Shown: positions 1 through 12,434, counted from the first letter of the stretch. The stretch is DNA of 64,000 nucleotides from Paramecium octaurelia (GCA_905182995.1 CAJJDP010000059.1:261311-325310); one strand, 5' to 3'. The notes: a model not told the origin generated them from the sequence alone. Made by a program: numbers and translations.

Positions 1-61
1 AGGTTACAGCAACAGGACTACGATCTCTCTTGTTATTTTTACCAGTCTCTTGTTTAGCCAT
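1..61 (-). CDS. 5' end of an unidentified gene, cut by the window edge
   Basis: Reading the minus strand from an ATG at 59-61 gives about 20 residues, MAKQETGKNNKRDRSPV and onward, with no TGA before the window edge. The residues are hydrophilic and basic. Only 14 bp separate this ATG from the divergent Lon start at 76, so either the intergenic region is extremely short or this start is wrong. The family cannot be told from so little sequence. Confidence 0.4.
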   Translation of the reverse strand, partial: MAKQETGKNNKRDRSPVAVT

Positions 62-75
62 TATATTTATTAATA

Positions 76-2568
76 ATGAAAAAGATTAATGTTTTTGTAG
101 TTCCTATTCATGGGACAGTTCTTTACCCATATTAGAATTTGAAACTCAGATTAACAGAATTGTAGTTCTATGATGCCAAAGTGAATAATAACTATGTTGC
201 TATTGTGCCAGTGGTTGACCAACAAGTGGATGGGATTTAGAGAATTCAGAGATTCAGTTAGTATGGTACTTTAGTGAGACTTACAAGTGAAGATTACACG
301 TAATAATTTGATCGAATAACATAGAGTCTACGCTTCAAATAAAATTTACCAAGCTTTTTCATTTGCTAGAATCAAAATAGATTCTATAATAAAATCCACT
401 CCATATTATATGGTTTCAGCTGAAGTCTTGGGGGATGAAATAGCTGATGAATAAGCATTATGGAGTAGTTAGATAATAGACCAATTAAAGGAATTAGCAA
501 AAGTAAGAATTTTGGATAATTTTAGTAATATCTAGAATAATTCTAAATGAATCCCAGTCCGCAGTTCCTACAAATAATACAAGAAGAGAAGAACATAAAT
601 AAATTATTCTTTACTATAGCCTCGAATGCTGATTTACCATATAGTTAGAAGCTTAAATTATTGTAGATTGATGATCATAAAACAAAGATCAATTTATTGA
701 TACAATATTTAAAAACTAAGGTTGAAGAGTTTGCGCAAACTAAAGCTCTGGAATAGAAAGTATCAAAGGATCTCATGCAATAAATGCCTAAATAGGTGAA
801 TAAGTCTAGTAATCTACCTACTAATCTTCCAGGATTCCCATATTAAAAATAAAAAAATAATGACATCGAGAAATTGTAAGCCAAAATTAAAGAAGCCAAC
901 CTTCCAGATCATGTTAGAGAAATTGTTGAATAAGAAATGTAGAAAATTGAAAAAGGATAAATGGGAGTAGATTCCAATGTAACTAGAAACTACATTGATT
1001 TAATACTTCAATTACCTTGGAATTAATAAGTAGAAGAAACCTTGAGTATCGAAAAATGTAAAGAAACACTTGATGCAGATCACTTTGGATTAACTAAAGT
1101 AAAGGAGAGAATATTGTAATTCTTGGCAGTAAAGAAATTAAGAAAAGAGAGAAAAGTAGCTGATTCAAATGGCTAAGGATCAATCATCTGTTTCTTTGGT
1201 CCTCCTGGTGTTGGTAAAACTTCACTTGGTTAAAGCATTGCCAAATCTCTAAATCGTCCCTTTTATAGAATTGCCTTGGGTGGAGTATCCGATGAAGCTC
1301 AAATCAGAGGACACAGACGTACTTATGTTGGAGCATTTCCAGGATCCTTTATTTAGGCTATCAAAAAAGTAAAATGCAAGAATCCAGTGATTTTATTGGA
1401 TGAGATTGATAAATTGACATCTAATCATAGAGGAGATCCTAGTTCTGCCTTATTGGAAGTCTTAGATCCTGAGTAAAATAGTCATTTTATGGACAATTAT
1501 TTGAATATAGAATTTGATTTAAGTAGCGTATTATTTATAGCAACTGCCAATCAATTAGAAACTATTCAACCAGCATTAAGGGATCGTCTAGAATTAATAG
1601 AAATTGTTGGTTATACAGTTAAAGAGAAAGTAGCCATTGCTAATAGCTATCTGATACCTAAATAACTTTAAAAAAATGGACTAGTGAATGACTAGGTTAC
1701 AATACCTTAGGAAATTATTCATAAAATAATAAAATAACACACTAGTGAAGCAGGAGTCAGATAATTGGAAAGAGTGATAGCCAAGATTTATAGAAACATT
1801 GCTCTCAAATATGTGACAGATTAATAAAACTTCAAAACCATAGTTGTAGATTAAGAAAGCTTAATTGAAATATTAGGACCATCCATCCATTCAGATAAGC
1901 ATACTACTCCTTTGATATCGATACCTGGAGTATGTAAAGGTTTAGCATGGACTCCAGCAGGAGGGAAAGTGTTGATGATTGAATCTGTGAAAATGGAAGG
2001 CAAAGGAAAATTTGAAATTACTGGTATGTTAGGAGATGTAATGAAGGAAAGTGTAAGAACAGCTATTGGATGGATTAAAGCATATTGGCCATAAATTAAA
2101 ATACTAAGCAAATCAATTACAAATATTAACTTTGATGCTCTTGATATTCATGTAATCTCTATCGATTATAATTATAGATTCATTTTCCAGCTGGAGCAAC
2201 TCCGAAAGATGGACCATCTGCAGGAGTAGCTATAACAACAGCAATTGTATCATTACTCACAGGATTGAAAGTGAAAAGTGATATTGCAATGACAGGTGAA
2301 ATTACTTTGACAGGGAGAGTGCTACCAGTGGGAGGTATAAAAGAGAAAATCCTTGGAGCTTTTGAGAGTGGAATATTTAGGTAGAGATATAATATAATAT
2401 TCTAGTGTCATAATTCCGCATAGGAATAAAGCAAATTTGGTGGATGTTGAACCTGAAATTAGAGAGAAAATGTCAATTCATTTGGTGAAAACAATAGATT
2501 AAGTGCTTCAAATCGCTTTAGAAGGAAATGGTCCCAATTTCAAAATGATTAATCTGGCAAATTTATGA
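76..2568 (+). CDS. lon: Lon ATP-dependent protease (LONP2/bacterial-like length)
   Basis: Four introns (300-324, 503-525, 2152-2177, 2381-2405) leave an exact 797-residue frame. In order: a LON substrate-binding N-domain starting at about residue 4 ([15 protein letters not shown]), an AAA+ domain with Walker [10 protein letters not shown] near residue 358 and Walker [10 protein letters not shown], a [15 protein letters not shown] sensor region, then the S16 protease domain with PKDGPSAGV (catalytic Ser near 690) and GGIKEK (catalytic Lys). Lon degrades misfolded soluble proteins in mitochondria or peroxisomes. No clear mitochondrial presequence precedes the N-domain, and the length matches bacterial and peroxisomal Lon better than the longer mitochondrial form. 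The C-terminus (ANL) is not a convincing peroxisomal signal, so location is open. Confidence 0.95.
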
Positions 2569-2892
2569 AAGTCATTCAATTTAATATTATTCTAAAATAT
2601 TTGAAACTAACATATAATATAATTTATATTTAAAAGGAGACATTCTTATTTAGTGATTTCTCTAATAGCTATAATTATATCATCAATTATGAATTTAAAA
2701 TAAGTTCTAGCAAACTTACTTAATTATAAAAAAAATTGAAAATATCAAACCATATAAAGGGTTAATAAAATTAGAACGCAAGGTTAAATCATTAATATGG
2801 AATTATCAAACTCGATTTCAACATTGAAATTAAAATTAAAAGGATTATTGTTTACTAATTACATTAAATAAAATTAAATAAATTAAAAGAAT
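2569..2892. other. Convergent intergenic spacer
   Basis: A+T-rich sequence between the 3' ends of the Lon and RRN3-like genes. No conserved ORF, RNA gene or repeat was recognised. It must hold two 3' UTRs and poly(A) sites. Confidence 0.6.
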
Positions 2893-5043
2893 TCATTATT
2901 TAACTTTCTTTTAGGGCTTTTCTCCATCAAAATATTGAGGTATTCTTTTTTCTTCAACATGACTATTATTCAATGAACCACCTTCATCTTTTATCAACTC
3001 AGAATCATATCTGTAGAATTCTTTAATAAATGGTTCAGAATATATTAAAGTCATACTGTTGAAAGGCTGATAGAAATCCAATTGATTTTTATGAACTACT
3101 GTTCTCTAGGTTGATGTCCTAGATAACAGACTCTCGTGATCATAAATCAATTTTTAAGGTGTATTTGGACTATGGTAATTAGTAATTAAATCTCCTTAAC
3201 AGTTATTACCAATATGTTTTGATATTGTATTTGCTGTTATTTCAATAAGCTTCTATCTCAAATCATCAGATTTTGATCTCAACAAAACCTCATTGAATTT
3301 TACCAAGATATCATAATGAATGTGTTATAAAGTTGAACTTTTCTTAAGAATTGCTTCATGAATTTGGTTTTTAAGGATTTCTAATTAAGGTGATTTAGTT
3401 GATATTAAGAAAATCATCATTTGTACTAGGTGATGTTCCAACTCAACCTCTATTTATTAGGATTTATCATTCAAATATTCCAATAGTAATTCGACTGCTT
3501 TCACAAAAACTGTGCTCTTTATAGAATTGCATCTAACCAATAAGGATGACAAATAGTAAAGAGAATTGATTTTTTCAGTTTTTGAGAGTGTATTCTAAAT
3601 GATAATATTAATATATTACAGATCTTATGTTTTAGACTAACTATGAGAGAAATAACTAATTGATTCTTTGTAAGGAGTTTGGCAAAGAACAAAAGTATAG
3701 AAACACATAGTGAGCCATTCTGTAATATTGGTTTTTTAACATAATCTCTTAGAATACTGATTGCAGCTCTCTAAATATTTTAAATATCAAATCTTCATTG
3801 AGTTCCATAAGGAATATACTCTTATTAGCAATTCCTAATTTAGAATCCAAATAATCAAATAATATAAATAATAAGTGATCAACCTTCTTGCACATGTCAT
3901 CTCTATGTTTCTTATTCAATTGTTGTTACAAAGTAGTTTTAATAATGAAATTGTTGCATTATGGGTCATACTTGATTTCTGAATCAATTTACAAAATCTT
4001 CATATAAACCATCTTAAAGATACGAGATCTTAGTTCAGGAATGCGATCACTTAGTTTCATACAATTAGTAGCATAAACTCTTTAATGAATTTCACTTTGA
4101 TTCTTATGTGGAAATAGATCAGAAAGTGTTTCTAATAATTTCTCTTTGCTTAATTTATAGATTTAAATTATTTCACAAATAATTTGAATTGCAGCATCAG
4201 AATGGATATTATTACTACTTTTTAAATATTTGTCTCTATAAATATCATTGTACAATCCATCTATTCCTTTGATGTATGAAATATCTTCTTATGTATTATC
4301 CTACAAAAATCTATATATCTTTATACCTTTTTTATGATGTAGAAACATTTCGATTTATTTTTGGATGGGAAGTATCCATATCCAATATCTGACATACCTT
4401 TCAATTTTTCATCTGCTTTTGGATGATGAATCAATATTTCTTTAATAAATTATTTGTGAGATTCTGACAGTTTAACAATCTAATTTTCAGCAGTCAATTA
4501 ATAGGCTTCAGTCATTAACAAAATCTGCTACTACAATGCGGCTTTACTGGGATAGGACTGGCCCATCACTTCACATGGAATATCATCTCGAGTTTATTCT
4601 GAATCGATCAGCCTGAATAGTTAAATGATGGATGTACATTTGAAGACTCAACTTTTAGACCAAAAAACGATAGATAGTAACTAGTTACGAGGGAGACATA
4701 GACAGAATAGTGAACAAAATCTTTTTGAATTAAGGTAAGACTTAGAAATGATTGTCAGAAGTGAACCATGGTATTTTATACAATACTATATCGATGACCA
4801 TTTTGGCATCATTGCCATTGCGTTGCAATTAAAGCAACAGCCGATTAAATAATTCAACCCACAAACCTATTTATGGTATGTCTTTATTCTTTCGGCAAAC
4901 TTCTTCAATGATTTTATTCATTGAATTTGGTATTCCCTATTAAAATATATAAGAAACTCTACCTTTTAAGCATCTGCATACGATTTCTACAAGTATATGA
5001 ATAATTGCTCCTCTTTTTTTGCATCCTCTGGTCTCTTTTACAT
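2893..5043 (-). CDS. RRN3: RRN3/TIF-IA-like RNA polymerase I factor with a DUF3223-like segment
   Basis: Start ATG at 5043, stop TGA at 2893-2895. Introns at 4937-4962, 4613-4637, 4301-4326 and 3595-3619 leave exactly 682 residues. Helical-repeat stretches resemble RRN3: an early NAKMVIDIVLYKIPWF region, FPHKNQSEIHQRVYATN followed by LRSRIFKMVYMKILQID, and YYLSSLLVRCNSIKSTVF. RRN3 recruits RNA polymerase I to rDNA promoters in the nucleolus. Between the first and second RRN3-like parts lies FIKEILIHHPKADEKL ... SKCFYIIKKDNTQEDISY, which reads like the DUF3223 (DeCL) domain. The RRN3 call rests on remembered family patterns, not alignment. An unrelated helical-repeat protein is possible. Confidence 0.65.
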
Positions 5044-5574
5044 ACTTTATTTAATTAATATAATTTAAAAAAAATAAAAATGTTTTATATCATTTAATCT
5101 TTAAGCCATTTATGTTAAATATCTAGCAATTTAAAATAATATTTGAAATTCAATTACTATTTTAATCCAACAGTTAGAGTAAATTAAATTGATCATCACG
5201 CTCAAATAAATTCTACAATAATTAAATATTATTTAATAAACAAATCATCCGAAAATAATCAATATTAATATTAACAGTCAACCATTCAAATATATATTAC
5301 ATCAATGGATATTTATTTATTGATATAAATTGTTTACTTATATTTGAATCATGTATATTTATTTAAATAAACCTGAACAAAATATCAATAGATTTTTGAA
5401 TGATTATTTTATTAAATAATAAGTGTATATAATAATTGAGTTTAAATGTATTATGAGTGAATTTTAATATGAAAGAGGGAAGGTTGGTTTTAAAAATAGT
5501 GAATATATTTATTTTAATTCCAATTTTAAAGATAATAAAAACATAATTTATATTATTATATAAGTGTTAATCAG
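5044..5574. other. Divergent intergenic region
   Basis: About 530 bp between the divergent starts of the RRN3-like and MOK-like genes, very A+T rich with many short AT runs and no convincing coding frame. It is the presumed promoter region for both genes. No specific motif could be supported. Confidence 0.55.
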
Positions 5575-6971
5575 ATGTAAAGTAAATTTATTATTGTTAA
5601 GTATTAGATTACAGATTGATAACCAAGAAGGGAGAAGGCACTTTTTCAGAGGTTATAAAAGCTTAATCAGTAAAAACTAATTAATTGGTTGCAATAAAAT
5701 GCATGAAACAAGTTTTCCAAACTATTGACTAAGTATTGTATTTTAATTCTAATATTGGTTAACAAACTAAAAGAAATTCAAGCTTTAAGAAAGTTATAAA
5801 ATCATGAACACATTATTAAACTAATTGAAGTATTATAGTAAAATATCATTCGTAATAATTAGTGATGAACCTACTGGAAGATTGGCATTGGTTTTCGAAT
5901 TGATGGAACAAAATCTGTATGAACATATTAAAGGTAAGAGATAACAATACATATAATTAGGTAGAAAAATACCATTAAAATAAGAGAAGATTAGGAGTTA
6001 TACATATCAATTGCTCAAAGCCATTGATTTTATGCACTCGAATAATATTTTTCACAGAGATATTAAACCGTAAGATTTGAATTGATTGGTTTTAGTGAAA
6101 ATATTTTGTTGCTTGGAGATCATCTTAAATTGGCTGATTTGGGTTCGTGTAAAGGAATCTACTCCAAACATCCATATACAGAATATATCTCAACCAGATG
6201 GTATAGATCACCAGAATGCTTAATGACAGATGGTTATTATGACAGTAAAATGGATATTTGGGGTGCTGGTTGTGTCTTATTCGAGATCACAGCCTTATTT
6301 CCTTTGTTTCCTGGAAGTAACGAATTGGATTAAGTCCATCGAATACACAATATTTTGGGAACACCCAATCCAAAGGTTCTTGATAGATTCAGAAAGCATG
6401 CGACTCATATGGAAATCAATTTTCCTTATAAAGTAGGAACTGGATTAGAGAATTTGATTCCACATGCTCCTAAAGATCTTGTAGATTTAATTAAATAGAT
6501 GTTAATTTATGATCCGGAAGAACGTATCAATGCAAAACAAGCACTGAGACATCCCTACTTTAAAGAATTAAGAGATCAAGAATAGTAAAAATTATTAGAA
6601 ACCAGTTTATAATCAATTAAACTTTTAAAAAAAAAGTAATCATTTTCAATAAAATAAGCGATGATTCCTTGACAGAAGAAGAGTAAAATACTTCCCATAT
6701 TTTACATAAAAAGACATTATTCAATTAAACCAATAAAATCTTATAAAATTCATTTAAGAATAAGAACATACACCTTTTGGATTCTGTGAAATTGCCAACA
6801 TTAACAAAAAAATAAGCGGACTTAAAAAAAGCATATGGTCCAACAAACTTTTAGAGTAATAATCCCTCTTCATAATTAGCTACAAAGAAAAAATCTATCT
6901 AATATGAATACATATTATATGGGAAAAAGGCAAACTTAGGTAATTTTCTAAATACTCTCAGGCATAAATGA
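5575..6971 (+). CDS. MOK: MOK/LF4-type ciliary serine/threonine kinase, with frame problems
   Basis: Removing intron 5582-5607 gives the start MQNYRLITKKGEGTFSEV. Other introns are 5733-5757, 5838-5862 and 6070-6095. The product follows the RCK/MOK family closely: VAIKCMKQ (Lys of the ATP site), HRDIKPEN, ADLGSCKGIYSK in place of DFGSC, YTEYISTRWYRSPECL, and WGAGCVLFEI. MOK/LF4 kinases act in cilia and limit their length. Two oddities: the intron needed at 5733-5757 ends in TTG, not AG, and the frame shifts after about 6625 in a nine-A run (or there is an atypical 32-nt intron at 6605-6636). Beyond it a low-complexity tail (HLLDSVKLPTLTKKQ) runs to TGA 6969-6971. Sequence errors are the simplest explanation. 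Confidence 0.88.
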
Positions 6972-7242
6972 TCATCACGTTCTGATTTATTTTTTTATTT
7001 TAATAAATTTATTATAGAAGATTTAGATAATATTTAAGACCTCAGCTTATAAATATTATAATTATCTAAAATGAACTTATTCCATTTATTGAATTGATAG
7101 TCTAAATAATAAATATTATTAAGTTTGATATATATACGGGATATAGAGAATTTACTTTATAGAATTTCTTTTTTTATTGATTTTCTGCACTTAATATTTT
7201 TATTGAAAATATGTAATTCAATTTAATAAATAAAAAAAGGAG

Positions 7243-7842
7243 TCAAAACTGAAGTTCCTGATATTTAGTAATAATGAAAGAAGGAAGCACAGCCTGATCT
7301 TTTTAATTCTTCCTCTATAATATAGTCGTAAACTACATGTTTTGATGTTAACCTTTCAAAAATTCAATCAACTTCTATTTTCTGGTTTTTTTCTAATCTT
7401 AGGATTTATTGTTGGTTTATTATTTGTTTGGGCTGTTTTTAATAGACTAGACAGCCTACAATTCATCATTAGTTAAGTTGATGTATTCATTTGAATTCAT
7501 ATAAATGCTTAAATTCTTAAATTTCTTGTAATTTTTTTTTTTATTTTTAATGCTTTTATCTGGTATTAAATGATCAAGATTATTGATGGAATATGAAATT
7601 GGTTCAATGACAAGAGATTTTCTATTTGTAACACTAGGCAAGAGTGATTGTTAAATAGTGGAACTGTTCTTTCTAACAGAACTACTGATATGTTGATATA
7701 ATGGGAATTGATTATTTTCAACAGAGTTTCTTAGTCTACCACTTTAATCCTTCAAAATTTCAGGTAAGCCTATAGTTTTTAAGAAGTATTTGAATTTGAA
7801 GACAGGTTTGAGTTTAGGTTTAGATCTCTAGTTAGTTAACAT
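7243..7842 (-). CDS. Unknown basic protein, 199 residues
   Basis: One uninterrupted frame with the ciliate code runs from ATG 7842 to TGA 7243-7245 with no intron. The protein is rich in Lys, Asn, Gln and Ser (MLTNQRSKPKLKPVFKFKYF at the start). It has no transmembrane segment, signal peptide or recognised motif. It lies convergent to the MOK-like gene and about 30 bp downstream of the CCT4 stop on the same strand's opposite side. Function unknown. Confidence 0.7.
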
Positions 7843-7875
7843 TTATTTATTTATTTATACTTAATATATTATTGA

Positions 7876-9620
7876 TCAACGTGCTGAGATGACCAAATCA
7901 TCTATTTTCAAAATCATTCTAACGCACTCTGTAGCCAAACTTAAAGCACTTCTAGTGACTAAAATAGGTTGGACAACTTATTCGGTTGTAATGTCATCGA
8001 CAATATTATTCTAAAATTACAATTAGATTTACTTTCTTCATTCCAATTCCTGCAAACTTTTATTACTTAAGATGTCTATTTCTCAATTCTGTTACCACGT
8101 TGATTGGATTCAAACCTTAAAATTCTATTATATGAAATACCTGCATTTTCAGCAAGAGTATAAGGGATAACTTCTAAAGCATCAGCGAATGCTCTAACAC
8201 ACATAGACTTGGCTCCTGTTAATGTATTAGCCATTTGAGTCAATCTTAAAGATAAATGAATTTCTGGGGCTCCTCCTCCTGGAATCAATCCTTTGCTCTT
8301 TACTAAACTTCTAACAACACATAATGCATCATGAATGCTTCTGTCAGCCTCATCCAAGACTAATTGATTTGATCCTCTAACCAAAATAGTCAAAGCCTTA
8401 GATTGAGCTGGGACGTCAGTGATTCTCAATACTTTGCTTTCATCATTCAAATGAACTGTCTCAACTAATCCAGCAGTACCTAGTTTTTCTGGAGTCAATT
8501 AATCAATATGAGCAACTGGAACCAAACATAAGGTCTACACAAATAAATAATATAAACTACTTTAGCAATAAATTCAACATCTTCTCTTTCAATATCCTTA
8601 ACAACCATGATGCCTTTCTTGGCCAAAAAGTGTAATGATAAATCATTAACTGCATCTCTCAAAATACTTTTTTAGATTAACAAAACATTGGCACCTGAGG
8701 CAACAATCTTCTTGACTAAATCAATAATATATTTTCTTTCCTCCTTTAAGATTTTGTCCATTTCAGTGTAATCCTTAATGGCTATAGAGTTTTCAACATC
8801 AGTCTTGGGAGCAGATAGACAGAATTATAATAAAGCAACTTTGGCATTCTTAATTTATTATGGACCTCCAGCAGCTTAACTTGCCTTCTAATTTGAAAAG
8901 ACTATGCCTTCAACTAACTCTGTGTCATCTATTGTTCCTCCTAATTTCTTCACTATCTTGATATCTTTCAAATCAACATTATTTGGCTTTTCAGGATCGA
9001 CAATTCTTAAGACAGCATCTACTGCCAATGGAGCCAATTAAGCACTGTTTGATGAAACAACTTTTGATGAAAGTGCTGTTTAGACACACTCAATTAATTA
9101 TTATTTATTCTCTAAATCTACTGGCTTTTTCAATTCGTCCAATGCTGTAAGAGCATGTTCCAATGCAAATTAAAATCCCTCCGAAATTGTTGTTGGATGG
9201 ATTCCCTTCTCCAATAGCACCTCGCATGATTTCAATAAAGCACCTGCAAAAACAACTACTGAAGTTGTGCCATCACCTGCTTCGACATCTTGGGCATGTG
9301 AAATCTCTACCAACTTTGAAAATTAATTATTAATTGATACCATCTTAGCTGTAGGATGAACCAAATCCATTTGTTTCAAGATTGTAGCACCATCATTTGT
9401 AATCAAGACTTAACCCTTGGCATCTTAAATCATCTTGTCCATACCTCTTGGACCTAAGCTTGTTCTTACCGCATCTGACACAGCTAATGTATTACTCTTC
9501 ATTTATGATACCTTTGGCTGCTTATATATTGGTCAATCGAATATCCTTTGTTTTTTCCGATTTGTTGAATGTATTCGACTTCTGTGCTTATTATTATCCG
9601 GCCTATGGTGCTTGACTCAT
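7876..9620 (-). CDS. CCT4: Chaperonin CCT/TRiC subunit delta
   Basis: Introns at 9484-9511, 8535-8560, 8116-8140 and 8011-8032 leave exactly 547 residues. Group II chaperonin signatures are clear: [41 protein letters not shown], and the C-terminal part [15 protein letters not shown] ... [15 protein letters not shown] ... [20 protein letters not shown]. The subunit is one of eight that make up the cytosolic CCT ring, which folds tubulin and actin. The delta assignment comes from the RSIHDALCV and [18 protein letters not shown] region. The gene ends in [10 protein letters not shown]. Confidence 0.95.
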
Positions 9621-9696
9621 ATTAAAAAATTTAATTTCTTTTATTTAATTTCTGGAAATTAATGTACATATATATATATATATTTTTAAATTTAAC

Positions 9697-10128
9697 TCAA
9701 GCTCTATTTGGATAGAGGAATACTCTCAAAGTTGATCCTATTGCTCTTGGTGGAAGATTTCTATTGAATCGAGCAATCACTATTCCATTTGATCCATGAG
9801 ATCTGCTGATTCTACCCCAAATTGTCTTCATATAAACTCATAATCTTTACTCTAAATTTAGTATTGTTTTTGAGAGAGTGAGCCTTGTATATATAGGCAA
9901 CTCGTTTGCCCCAATAGAATCTACTAGATGAAACATCATCAACATGTTGAATCTTCAATAAAGCCTAATTCTCATTTTATTAAACTTTGGACCTTCTGAA
10001 ACCTGTAAACACAGCCTTAACCCACAATCTTCATCTCATAATTTAAATTACCTAACCGGTGCCTTTTTATTGACTTTGATTTTCTTGATTGTTTTAGTTG
10101 CTACTTTCTATTATTGTTCACTCTTCAT
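9697..10128 (-). CDS. RPL35A: 60S ribosomal protein eL33 (L35A)
   Basis: Introns 10029-10051 and 9826-9850 leave exactly 127 residues. Family blocks are easy to see: RLWVKAVFTGFRRSK near residue 27, YWGKRVAYIYKAHS, KFRTIWGRISRSHG, and the C-terminus RAIGSTLRVFLYPNRA. It is a structural protein of the large ribosomal subunit. The N-terminal 25 residues are Lys-rich, as often seen in ribosomal proteins. It is co-oriented with and upstream of CCT4, about 75 bp away. Confidence 0.95.
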
Positions 10129-10724
10129 TGATTAAAATCTTAATAATTTTAATTTAAAAAATAAACCATCATACTCTAAGTATACAATTAAAAAAAGGAT
10201 TACTAATATCCTATCTTTAATAACAATTGTTTAGTATATTTGTATAGTACAATGTATTATCTTTATAAAATGATAGAAGAATAACACTTGAATCATTCAT
10301 TTGAAATAGATGAATTATTTGATAGAAGAAATTCGAATTATTTTGATATTTTATAACTTGTAAAGAAATTAATGCATAAACTAAATTATTTAATGATGAC
10401 TTAGAATTCAATCAATTTTATAAATTTGGAAATATTTCTATATAGTTAATAATCAAAAATGAAAATAATACTAACATGAAATTATTCTCCAAATTTAGTT
10501 AATTCCTCCTTTTTTAAATTGAATACTACCTATTATTATTTGAAATTTCTAACTGTTAATTTTTTCATTATACTCTGATATATGATACATTTTGGAGAAA
10601 TCTCTTTTATTATGTCAGCTAAGTGTTTGATCATAACTTGATAAAGCAAAATTATACATTTAATTTATATGTGAATTACACCATAACTATTTCAGTATAT
10701 TGGTGTATTATATTATAAATAATA
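10129..10724. other. Divergent intergenic region
   Basis: About 600 bp, A+T rich, between divergent starts of eL33 and the FCP-like gene. No frame with plausible codon use was found. Presumed to hold both promoters. Confidence 0.5.
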
Positions 10725-12434
10725 ATGATTCAAGCATTATCCAAAATCGATCCAATTTAATAGTATTACGTCAATGATCATTATGTTCACTCCATATCAG
10801 CTAAAGAATTTAGGACAAATCAATCATATTCACCAAAAGCATTAATTTAAGGCTATTGGAAGAAGGATTATTAAACATTAATGACACTTAATTGTTCAAC
10901 TGAAGAATAAAGAATTATTTTGCCTTAAATTAGTGCTAAATCATATTAAATAAGCGATACTAAAATAGAAAAGGAATCATTTGAAACTACTAATAGTTTT
11001 AACAAGAATATCTGCGCTGATCTTATATTATAAAAATATAAAATAAAACCAGGAAATGCCAATAATTAATAATAAAGGAAAGAAAAAGAATAATTTAAAT
11101 TACCTGGCAAACTTATTAAAGGTAGTTTTCAGTAGTACAATAAGAATATTGGAACTCGAGTTTATAAAAAATATAACAACGAATTGTCAATTGAACGTTT
11201 AGATATCAAGCAATAGCTCACTCCAAAACCAGCAATTCAGTCTACTCCTCCTAGCAATTGTTCATTAGATTGCTAAATTAATCAAATCAAACCCTTATTT
11301 GAATTATCGAAACCTATTAAAATTTAATTTAATAAACCATTAACTCCTAATCCTATTCCAGAATAAACTATTAGAAAAGAATTTATCAACAAAGTTCAAT
11401 TAAAGCCTTTACTCATTAGAACCATCAATTAACAGATCTCTAATCTAGTAATACTGCAATTTGATGAATTGCTTGGGTTTTGTGAGGGAAGTTACTATGG
11501 TTTATAATTTGATTTTGTCTAAAGTGATCTTTATTTTGAGTATTAAAATACAAAAGAGCATTACTTCTAGAAATTATTGCAAAATTAATAAGTTTATGTC
11601 TTAAAAAACCTAAAAGAAGCCTTATTATCCCTCTCTAAGATATATCAAATAATATTGATTACTGAAAATATGCAAAAATAATTAGTTGAATATGTAAACT
11701 TGAATAAATTGCCTATTAGTGCAATATATTAGATTAAATCATCTAATGTAGCATTTATAGGAATAAAAACAATCGATTGCTATTAGATTATGAAAGATAT
11801 TTAAATTAAAAAACTAAATAAGATTGCTTTAATTTAGACATATGAGTTATTATATAAATCAAATGATGCTATTAAATAAATATAGGAATAAAACATCTTA
11901 TACCCTTATGAAAATGAAACTCGTTCTGATCATTTTTTTATTTTAATGTTACCAAGTTTATGTATGCAGGGTCTCTTGAAAACAGAATAAAACCAATCTA
12001 AATTATTCTTGCATTCTCTATACTTTATTGAACATTTCTGTTAATCAATATTGTTTGATAATTTTAAAGATAACGGAGCTTAAAAAATACATTCATTATT
12101 ATTGCAAGATCATTATAAAGATTTAATGGATAAAATCACAATTAAAATCTAGAATATTGATTCATTAAAACAATAACCATTAATTTAGTAATAGAGATAT
12201 TCCAAAAAAGAAATGATTGCCAGAATATCTGAAAAATTTGAAAATCAATAAAGGTTTTAAGAATTGTCATAAGATCTTGTTTTAAGAAATAAAAAAATAA
12301 TAAAGAGAATTAGTAGATACAAATAAGAGTAGTTGAATGTTCTTTAAATTGTGAAGGATTAACTCATAAAAGAACATGAATTACTACATTATTGTAAAAA
12401 ATTACTTGATAATTGTTATTATATTCTATTTTGA
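10725..12434 (+). CDS. FCP1/NIF-like (HAD fold) domain protein with a degenerate catalytic motif
   Basis: A single intronless frame of 569 residues. The first 220 residues are low-complexity (Gln, Asn, Lys, Pro). Then comes a segment that follows the order of FCP1/NIF-type phosphatase domains: LVILQFDELLGF where active enzymes have DLDETL, YVLKNLKEALLSLSKIYQII then LITEN (family: RPGL..FL..LS..YE..IFT), IALIQT (family: VDN), and NILYPYENETRSDHFF followed by MLPSL (family: D..L..LLPFL). The nucleophile Asp is replaced by Gln and the general-acid pattern is altered, so catalysis looks lost. A coiled, Gln-rich C-terminus follows. Function unknown; a pseudophosphatase is inferred. Confidence 0.7.

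Noticed and set aside
1851-2111. 86-codon minus-strand ORF inside Lon
   Set aside because: Shadow frame of the Lon protease domain; the plus strand is clearly coding.
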